Shown: positions 56,721 to 64,000 of the stretch, piece by piece | How positions within the stretch are numbered: position 1 is the first letter of the stretch | Layout: each line of letters starts with the position of its first letter | Assembly: GCA_024291935.2 (NCBI GenBank) | Contig: CM044314.1 | Span: 26,138,001-26,202,000 of the forward strand | Direction of reading: 5' to 3' | Length of the DNA: 64,000 nt | DNA from: Okapia johnstoni | Lineage: Eukaryota > Chordata > Mammalia > Artiodactyla > Giraffidae | Notes under the pieces: generated by a model | The model's input: only the letters and a program-made list of their open reading frames with translations | Databases searched by the model: none | What the model was told of the DNA's origin: nothing | Translations under genes and position numbers: made by a program

Positions 56721-57305
56721 GGTTCACCCTCCCTGGGGCTCCTGGAGACTCCTCAGGTGGGCTACCTGGTAGTTATTCCAATTTACCAGGACAAGCATGA
56801 CAGGAAGGGAGCAGGTTTACATGGAAAATTGATTGCATGGCACATGGGTCAGACAAAAGACCAAAGGGCAGCAGGTGAGGTTGCTGCTATGATCTCCTTT
56901 CAGTCGGCCATCCCTACTCAGCAGAGAACAGACCTGGTCCTCTTCTTCCAGCCCTGCGTCTGGTGTGTTTTCTCAACACCTCAGTGGGGCAAGAAAGGAC
57001 CAAGCCTGACAGAACCAAGGTAGTGTGTCCAACATTATCAAGACACCTGTGAAAACAGTTAATATCACGTAGAACCAAAGGGAAGAGATGAAGACCTCTG
57101 GGGCAAGTGTGGGGAGAGGAGACCAACCCTACACTTCTTTCTACCATCCCAGGAGTACAGGGACCCACTCATTTCCACCTGAGGGGCCCAACCAGCAGAA
57201 ACTGGTGTCCTAACTAAGGGCCATGTGACCTCAGGTGCAGGGTCTGGAGACCGTGTGGGTCTCACCCCATGCACGTGGGTCAGGATCCTGTACCCGGGGA
57301 CCCCA
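56721..57305 (+). repeat. GC-richer duplicated block, copy 2
   Basis: Second copy of the block, same orientation, beginning GGTTCACCCTCCCTGGGGCTC. The 125-codon plus frame at 56646-57023 and 117-codon minus frame at 57065-57418 are not conserved in copy 1 and are not called as genes. The stretch after it (57306-57580) is unassigned; TCTGTGGGGTCGCCACTGTC near 57520 is LTR-like at best. Confidence 0.8.
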
Positions 57306-58159
57306 TATCTGCTCTTCACCTCAGTGTGTCTTGTCCCCTCGGAGATTTCCAACATCTGAATTGAGGGTGTTGCCCTGATTAACCTGCGGTCCTTTTCCTT
57401 CTGTTCATCTTGTCGCACTCACATGAGGTCAGGCAGCTTGAGTGGGTTGCTGCTCTGTGTTCTGCTGAGTGAAAACCTTTGGTAGTGTCATATTAATGTC
57501 ATAGCACGTCACATATCTAATCTGTGGGGTCGCCACTGTCTGGTGTCCCCCAGACGACCTCAGGTCATTTAATTTGTTATTTAATTTTTATTTTATGTTG
57601 GAGTCGAGTTGATTTCCATTGTTTTGTTAGTTTTAGTTGTACAGGAACTTGATTTGATTTTACGCAGAAGTATATCTATTATTTTTCTGTTTTTTTTTCC
57701 TCATATAGATTATTACAGTTTGTTCAGTAGAGTTCCCTGGTCTATTCAGTAGGTCCTATTTGATTATCAACTTGATAGCTATTAGTGTGCATATTTAAAT
57801 CCTAAACTCTTAATTTATCCTTCCTTTCTAACTTTCTTTTGATAATCATAATTTGATTCTCTCAGGCTGCAAATCTGTTTTGTACACTTGGTCGTTGGTA
57901 TGTATTTACAGATTCCACCTGCACATGATAAGTCATGATATTTGTCTTTTTCTCTCTGACTTGCCTCACTTAGTATGATAATTTCTTAGTCCATACATGC
58001 TGCCAACAATATCCTTATTTTGCTCTGTTTTATGGCTGAGTAGTATACCAGTGTATAGATGTACTACCTAGTCCTCATTTTTCTGTCTGGACATTTTGGT
58101 GGATTTTATGTCTTATTACAAATAGTGCTGCCCTGACAATCAAGGTGCATGTGTAATTT

Positions 58160-59589
58160 CTTTTTATTGAAGGATAATTGCTTTACAGAATTTTGTTGTA
58201 TTCTACCACACCTCAGCATGAATCAGACATAGGTATACATATATCTCCTCCCTTTTGAACCTCCCTCCCATCTCCCTCCCCATCCCATCCCTCCAGGTTG
58301 ATACAGAGCCTCTGTTTGAGTTTCCTGAGCCAAACAGCAAATTCCCGTTGGCTATGTATTTTACATATGGTAATGTAAGTTTCCATGTTACTCTTTCCAT
58401 TCATCTCATCCTCTCCCCTCCTCTCCCCATGTCCATATGTCTGTTCCCTATATCTGTTTTTCCATTTCTGCCCTGTAAATAAATTCTTCAGAACCATTTT
58501 TCTAGATTCTGTATATATGTGTTAGAATATGATATTTATCTTTCTCTTTCTGACTTACTTCACTCTGTATAATAGGTTCTAGGTTCATCCACCTCATTAG
58601 AACTGACTCAAATACATTCCTTTTATGGCTGAGTAATATTCCATTGTGTATATGTACCACAACTTCTTTATCTATTCACCTGTCAATGGACATCTCGGTT
58701 GCTTCCATGTTCTATCTTTTGTAAATAGCACTGCAATGAACAATGGGATGCATGTGTTTGGTTTTTTTTTTTTGGTTTCCTCAGGGTATATGCCTAGGAG
58801 TGGGATTGATGGGTCATATGGTGGTTTTATTCCCGGTTTTAAAGGAATCTCCATACCATCTTCCAGTCCTCTTGCCTGGAAAATCCCATGGACAGAGGAG
58901 CCTGGTAGGCTGCAGTCCATGGGGTTGCGAAGAGTCAGACACGACTGAGTGACTTCACTTTCACTTTTCACTTTCATGCATTGGAGAAGGAAATGGCAAC
59001 CCACTCCAGCGTTCTTGCCTGGAGAATCCCAGGGATGGCAGAGCCTGGTGGGCTGCCATCTATGGGGTCGCACAGAGTTGGACACAACTGAAGCGACTTA
59101 GCAGCAGCAGCAGCAGCCATACCATCTTCCATAGTGGCTGTATCAATTTACATTCCCACAAACAGTGCAAGAGCATTCCCTTTTCTCCACACCCTCGCCA
59201 GAATTTATTGTTTGTAGACTTTTTGATGTTGGCCATTCTGACTGGTGTGAGGTGATATCTTATTGTAGTTTTGATTTGCATTTCTCTCATAATGAGTGAT
59301 GTTGAGCATCTTTTCATGTGTTTATTAGCCATCTGTATGTCTTCTTTGGAGAAATGTCTGTTTAGGTCTTTTCCCCACTTTTTGATTGGATAGTTTGTTT
59401 TTCTGGCTTTGAATTGTATGAGCTGCTTGTATATTTTGGAAATCAATCCTTTGTCAGTTGTTTCATTTGCTATTATTTTCTCCCATTCTAGGGGTTGTCT
59501 TTTCACCTTGCTTGTAGTTTTGTTTGCTGTGCAAAAGCTTTTAAGTTTAATCAGGCCCCACTTGTTTGCTTTTGTTTTTATTTCTGTTA
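58160..59589 (-). mobile_element. L1-BT LINE 3' portion nested in an older L1
   Basis: Starts at the T-rich edge (TTTTTATTGAAGGATAATTG). The reverse frame at 59060-59506 encodes the ORF2 C-terminus ([39 protein letters not shown]). Target-site duplication TGCATGTGTAATTT (58146-58159) and TGCATGCGTCATTT (59590-59603), two mismatches. About 1.2 kb excluding the nested SINE; 5'-truncated. Confidence 0.88.
58866..59116 (+). mobile_element. BOV-A2 SINE nested in L1-BT
   Basis: Two-monomer BOV-A2 ending in an AGC run (59101-59116). Perfect 15-bp duplication CCATACCATCTTCCA at 58851-58865 and 59117-59131. It is the youngest layer of a three-deep nest. Confidence 0.96.
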
Positions 59590-60079
59590 TGCATGCGTCA
59601 TTTTGAATGGTGATTTTTCTCTAGACCTAAGCCCATGAGTGGGATTGCAGGATCGTATGATACCTCTATGTCTTGCGTTTCTTGGAACCTCCCTGCTGTT
59701 TTCCATAGTGGCTTCACTATTTACATTCCCACCCAGATTGTGGGAGGATTTTATTTTCCATACATTCTGTCCAGATTTTTATTTTATTTATCTTTATTCT
59801 TTGTGTATCTTTTCAATGATGGCCGTTGTGACCCGTGTGAGGTTATACCTTATTATGGTTTTGATTTACATTGATTTAATAATTATTGATGTGGAGTATC
59901 TTTTCATGTACTTTTATACCTTGTGAGTACAATTTACCTCTTGAAACTGGCTGCTTGAAACTTGGCCCTGTTTGGTATTCTTTCCTGATGATTTACCCCA
60001 AGACATTTCTTGAGGGCAGGTGTCATTTTAAAGCTCTGTCAAATTTGTCACTATTAAGAGCCCTTCAGCACCTGTTTTA

Positions 60080-60299
60080 TGGCTTCCCTGCTGGCTCAGT
60101 GTGAAAGAATACACCTCCAGTGCAGGAGACTTTCAGATGACTTGGGTTCGATCCCTGGGTTGGGAAGATCTGTTTAGAGGAGGAAATGGCATACTCCAGT
60201 ATTCTTGCCTGGAGAGTCCCATGGACAGACGAGCCTAGCAGGCTACAGTCCATGGGATCCCAAAGAGTCAGACACAACTGAGTGACTAAACAACAGCAG
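60080..60299 (+). mobile_element. Bov-tA SINE
   Basis: Plus-strand element (TGGCTTCCCTGCTGGCTCAG, GGTTCGATCCCTGG). Exact 14-bp duplication CAGCACCTGTTTTA at 60066-60079 and 60300-60313. Confidence 0.95.
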
Positions 60300-60313
60300 C
60301 AGCACCTGTTTTA

Positions 60314-61100
60314 ACATATAAATATTGATCTGTACCAGCTAATTACTCCCTGTCCACCCCAGCCTTCTCGTTTTGGTAACCATAAATTCCTAAGTCTGTG
60401 AACCTGTTTGTCTTTTGCAATGAAGTTCATTTGGATCCATTTTTAGATCCCACCAGAAGTGATATTCTACATTGTCTTTCCCTATTTCACTTACTTAGTA
60501 TGATCACCTCTAGCTTTTTCCATGTAACTGGAAATGGCATTACTTGATCCTTCTTTATGTCTGAACAATATTGAATTGTGTATATGTACCCCATTTTCTG
60601 TATCCATTCATCCGTCCTTGTTCAAATAAGTTGCACAAATGGAAGCAAATAAGTTTCTTCCCTGTCTTAGCTATTGTACCTTGTGCTGCCATGATCTTTG
60701 GGGTGTAGTTGTCTTTTAAAATTTTGGGTTTTTTTTGATCTACGCCTAGATTTGGGGTTTCTGGGTCACTGGGTACTTCTATGTTTAGCTTTTAAAAGAA
60801 CCTCCATAATGTTCTCCCTAGTGGGTGTACCGATTTACATTCCCACCAACAGTGTAGGAGGGTTCCTTTCTCTCTCCACCCTCTGCAGAATTTATTGTTG
60901 TAGGTTTTTGATATGGCCATTCTAATCAATGTGAGGTGATACCTCATTGTACATTTGATTTGCCTTTCTCAAAGAGCTAGTGCTGCAGAGTATCCTTTTC
61001 AAGTGCTTTATGACCATCTCTATGATGTCTTTAGAGAAATATGCATTTAGATCTTTGGCTGATTTTTTACTGAGTTTTTTTTTTTTAATTGAGCTGTACT
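60314..61100 (-). mobile_element. Old L1 3'-end remnant
   Basis: Reverse-complement L1 3' text: TTCCATGTAACTGGAAATGG near 60519, CCGATTTACATTCCCACCAA near 60830, GTGAGGTGATACCTCATTGT near 60931. Coding is lost. Confidence 0.7.
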
Positions 61101-61135
61101 AGTGGTTTGTATGTGTTGGAGCCAAATTTCTTGTG

Positions 61136-61412
61136 GAATGAACCCTGAATATTCATTGGAAGGACTGAAGCTGAAGCTCCAGTGCTTTGGCCACCTGATG
61201 CGAAGAGCCAACTCATAGCAAAAGTCCCTGATGCTGGGAAAGATTGAGGGCAGGAGGAGAAAGGGGCAGAAGAGGATACAATGGTTGGATGGCATCACCC
61301 ACTCAATGAACATGAGTTTGAGCAAATTCCCGGAGATAGTGAAGGGTAGGGAAGTCTGGTGTACTGCATTCTATGGGGTCGCAAAGAGTCAGACACGACT
61401 TAGCCACTGAAT
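61136..61412 (+). mobile_element. BovB 3'-end fragment
   Basis: ATATTCATTGGAAGGACTGA through GGTCGCAAAGAGTCAGACAC to a CACTGAATGCAAA end. Plus-strand and 5'-truncated; no clear target-site duplication found. Confidence 0.9.
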
Positions 61413-61471
61413 GCAAAAACCTGGATCCTCCTGAATATTAAACGCCCAGCAGCTCAGCTCTTCATGGTGTT

Positions 61472-62720
61472 GTTACAGAAAATGGCCACAAGGCGGCGAC
61501 AGCACTTCTTCATGCCGCACTGCTTTTTCCTCCCTGCAATTTCCTTGTTATTTTCTAATGGAATGTAGTTGAATTCTGATGTTCTGTTTGTTTCAGGCTT
61601 ACAGGAACACAATTCAGTTATATTAATGCGTAGATGTTTTTCTCTTTTGGGTTCTTGTTTGCATATGGGTGATTTCAGCGTGTTCATAATCTTCTCTATG
61701 CTATTCAGTAGATACTTTTTGATCATTCTTTGTTATATATTAATGTGTATATGTTAATTCCAATCTCTTTATTCCGCCTGTATCTGAATCTTCAGCATTC
61801 TGTTGAGGACAACAGTCACTCCAGGTCCATTTTGGAGGCACCCTGCTTGCCCCATGCTCCTATCTCCCTCAGCCCTAGGACACTCTAGACTTGGGACTGA
61901 AGCCAATCAGACTCCAGATATGTGACACCAGTCTAGGTCATTATGTCCTGAGGGATGTAGAGTTAGCATTTTTCATTTTTTCTGTTTTTATCCCATCATT
62001 TGAATTGGAGTCAGGTGGCCCTTGTGGCAAAGAATCTGCCTGCCAATGCAGGAGACGTAAAGAGATATGGGTTCGATCCCTGGGTTGGGAAGATCCTCTG
62101 GAGAAGGGAGTCCCACCCCAGTATTCTTGCCTGGAGAATCCCGTGGACAGGGGAGGCTGGAGGGTTACAGTCCACAGGGTCCTAAAGAGTCAGACACGAC
62201 TGAGTAACTTGGCACACATATAGGTGGATTACAATCTTGTGGGCTTTTTTTCCTTTTCCTTCTGCCACAGCTTGTTTCACTTTTCTTAATACATAGATGT
62301 ATATATTTGGTTTTTTCCATATAGGTTATTACAGAGTGTGGAGTAAGTTTCCTTGTGTCACACAGAGGGTCTTGGTCATTTATTTTATAAATAGTAGTGT
62401 GCATGTAAGTCTCAAGCAGCTCATTTCTCCACGCCCCTCATCTTTTTATCTTAGTAACTGAAAGCTTATTTTCTAAGTCTGTGAGGCTGTGTCTCCAGGC
62501 AAGAAGTTCATTTTCATCCATCTTAGCTGACACCTAGAAGTGATCTCATACGACACTTGTCTCTCCCTGTCTCCCTTACTTCACTCGGAATGATCATCTG
62601 TACTTTCTTTCCTGTGGCTCTGCTTGGCATTATTTCCTACTTTTTTATGGTTGAGAAATATTGCATTGTGTATATGCACCCTATTGTCTGTATACACTCA
62701 TCTGTGCTTGTACAATTAAC
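61472..62720 (+). repeat. Low-copy segment, copy 2 (partner 50150-51240)
   Basis: Opens with GTTACAGAAAATGGCCACAA like copy 1, then follows the same order of blocks: TTCAGCGTGTTCATAATC, CAATCTCTTTATTCCGCC, CACTCCAGGTCCATTTTGG, CCAGATATGTGACACCAG, and TCTCTCCCTGTCTCCCTTAC. A Bov-tA SINE (62014-62213) has been added in this copy only. Confidence 0.65.
62014..62213 (+). mobile_element. Bov-tA SINE
   Basis: GGCCCTTGTGGCAAAGAATC, GGTTCGATCCCTGGGTTGGG and GTCAGACACGACTGAGTAAC mark a plus-strand Bov-tA with an eroded head. Confidence 0.88.
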
Positions 62721-62924
62721 TTGATTCCCTGTTTTGGCTGTTGTATGTAGTGGGGCTGAAATTGCAGGGTTATCTGTCTCTTAAAATTTTGATTGTCTCA
62801 ACTTCACCCCAGTCCAGACATGAGGCACACGCCTGCTCAAGCTCCAGGGATGGGATAGCAGCCTAATCAGGGAGGTTGAAGGGAATAAACTAGGCACTGC
62901 TTTTTTTCCTTTTCTTTAATCTCA

Positions 62925-63250
62925 TGCTATATTGGAGTATAGTTGATTTGCAGTTTTGTGCGTACTGTCAGGGTACAAGCGACTGATTCAGTTATGACAT
63001 ACTTTCAGTATATAAGCTTTCAGTTATATACATGCAGCATATCTGTTCTTTTTTGGATTCTTTTGCCATAGAGGTTATTGCAGAAGGTTGAGCAAAGTTC
63101 CACATCCTGCACATCAAGTCCTTGAGCATCTGTTAGAGATACAGATTTCTGTGTATATATAGAAGGAAGGAAGGAAGGAGGTAATCCTTTTGGATTATCT
63201 ATTACAGCTACAGATTTTTATATATATGTTGAAATATAATTGAAACCGAC
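62925..63250 (-). mobile_element. Old L1 3'-end remnant
   Basis: TATTGGAGTATAGTTGATTT near 62930 and the GATTCAGTTATGACATAC stretch are L1 3' UTR text in reverse complement. A GGAA microsatellite follows at about 63161. Confidence 0.6.
63161..63180. repeat. GGAA microsatellite
   Basis: About four and a half GGAA/GAAG units in the sequence AGAAGGAAGGAAGGAAGGAG. Short tetranucleotide tract. Confidence 0.9.
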
Positions 63251-63372
63251 TTGAATGTTGGCTGTGTTTGGAATTTGTTTCTGCAATGCCGTTTCCTGAG
63301 GGGAGCTGTCATTAACAGAACTTCAGGTCTTATGAGTTAGAGGTGCCAGTAAGCACCGGTGGTCAAGTTGTA

Positions 63373-63889
63373 GTTACAGAAAATGTCCATAAGGTGGCAA
63401 CAATTTTCATGCCCAATTCTTCTTCCTGGGGCAACCAGAGCTTTAGGGAAAGTGGGCTTCTGGGAATGTGAATTCAAGTGGAATGTGCCTGAGCAAATAC
63501 TTATGAGCTTGTGTCTCACTACTTCTTCCCCCTAAAGCTTCACACCCCAAACCCCAGAATAACCCCAACCAGGACCACAGCACCCAGCTGAGGGTGCTAA
63601 TGTGCTGAGGAGGCTGCACTGTCAGTAAGAAGGCTTGAGTGAGAACCCCAGCACCAGGAGACCTGGAGGCTAGGTGACTTTTCCAAGGTCTTCAAAGCCA
63701 GAGGATCAGGACACCATCCTGTGGGTGCACTGGGAGCTGTGGTCCCAGCCAGATCAAAGCAGACAGTAGAGGTTTAACAGGTCACTTAATTAAGAGCACC
63801 CTGTCTGGTCATTTCAACCCCACCACAGTCCAGCCATGAAAACCACAACTGCCCAGGCTCCAGGGATAGAACAGAGGCCAAGAGAGGTA
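63373..63889. repeat. Low-copy segment, copy 3 (partial)
   Basis: Opens GTTACAGAAAATGTCCATAA, the diverged third instance of the motif at 50150 and 61472. Later, CAGTCCAGCCATGA and CCAGGCTCCAGGGAT near 63827-63868 echo CAGTCCAGACATGAG and CAAGCTCCAGGGAT near 62812-62849. The L1-like interior of the other copies is absent. No gene is recognised. Confidence 0.5.
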
Positions 63890-64000
63890 CATATTTCGTA
63901 TATGAAAATAGAATTTTCTACATTTAATATATGATAATATAAGTGTATATTTCATATATGGACTTTTCTATATTTCATGTATGAAAATATGGGGACATAT
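63890..64000. repeat. Start of an AT-rich tandem repeat at the window edge
   Basis: TATTTCGTATATGAAAATA, TATTTCATATATGGACTTTT and ATATTTCATGTATGAAAATA recur at intervals of roughly 30-55 bp, with TTTTCTACATTT and TTTTCTATATTT between. It looks like the first units of an array that continues beyond the window. Confidence 0.5.

Larger units (their letters stand above)
57580..59930 (-). mobile_element. Old L1 3' end split by a younger L1
   Basis: Left part about 57580-58159 (TTTTATGTTGGAGTCGAGTT to AATCAAGGTGCATGTG) and right part about 59604-59930 (CCCATGAGTGGGATTGCAGG, CCATAGTGGCTTCACTATTT) are the two sides of one old minus-strand L1. The gap is exactly filled by the L1-BT insertion 58160-59589. 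Confidence 0.75.

Noticed and set aside
56646..57418. 125- and 117-codon frames in the GC-richer block
   Set aside because: The frames are not maintained in the duplicate block at 56010-56600, which argues against coding selection.

Overview
The window is nuclear DNA from a ruminant, most likely a bovid such as cattle or a close relative. The evidence is the mix of interspersed repeats: many BovB (RTE-type) LINEs, tRNA-derived Bov-tA/BOV-A2 SINEs, CHR-type cetartiodactyl SINEs, L1-BT-like LINE ends and solo LTRs of the bovine class II ERV (BTLTR1) type. I see no prokaryotic, plasmid or organellar signature, and most of the sequence is AT-rich and repetitive. Repeat family names come from recall of consensus sequences; no database was searched.

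One protein-coding gene can be assembled with confidence. It is a plus-strand KRAB/C2H2 zinc-finger gene with four coding exons: 12818-12862 (start codon, first five residues), 26903-27029 (KRAB A), 27285-27380 (KRAB B) and 33134-35448 (spacer plus finger array). The exon phases fit exactly and give an uninterrupted 850-residue protein. By recall it matches ZNF484. Its first coding intron is about 14 kb and carries an old L1, itself split by a near-full-length BovB that contains a second, opposite BovB fragment. No CpG-island promoter is visible, so the transcription start probably lies upstream of base 1.

Layout: 1-12.8 kb holds L1 remnants, two class II LTRs, a 3.2 kb BovB, SINEs and a MIR. 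12.8-35.9 kb is the zinc-finger gene with its repeat-filled introns. 36.4-39.8 kb is a near-full-length minus-strand BovB. 40-45 kb is SINE-rich and holds a decayed zinc-finger exon (43.05-43.73 kb) with a SINE inserted in it. 45.8-48.7 kb is a compound tandem array: about seven units of ~345 bp followed directly by about 7.7 units of exactly ~58 bp with hairpin potential. 49-64 kb is a zone of L1 3' ends, SINEs, a 24-bp AT-rich minisatellite, a tandemly duplicated ~590 bp GC-richer block and several repeated low-copy segments, which suggests local segmental duplication.

The most unusual structures are the 45.8-48.7 kb compound array, the ~166 bp direct repeats flanking the intronic L1, the 6-5-4 finger block architecture of the array, and the zinc-finger relic downstream. 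There is no operon-like cooperation between genes. By family, the encoded KRAB zinc-finger protein would be a DNA-binding repressor acting through TRIM28/KAP1, and such proteins often target retroelements. Which element this one targets cannot be read from the sequence.
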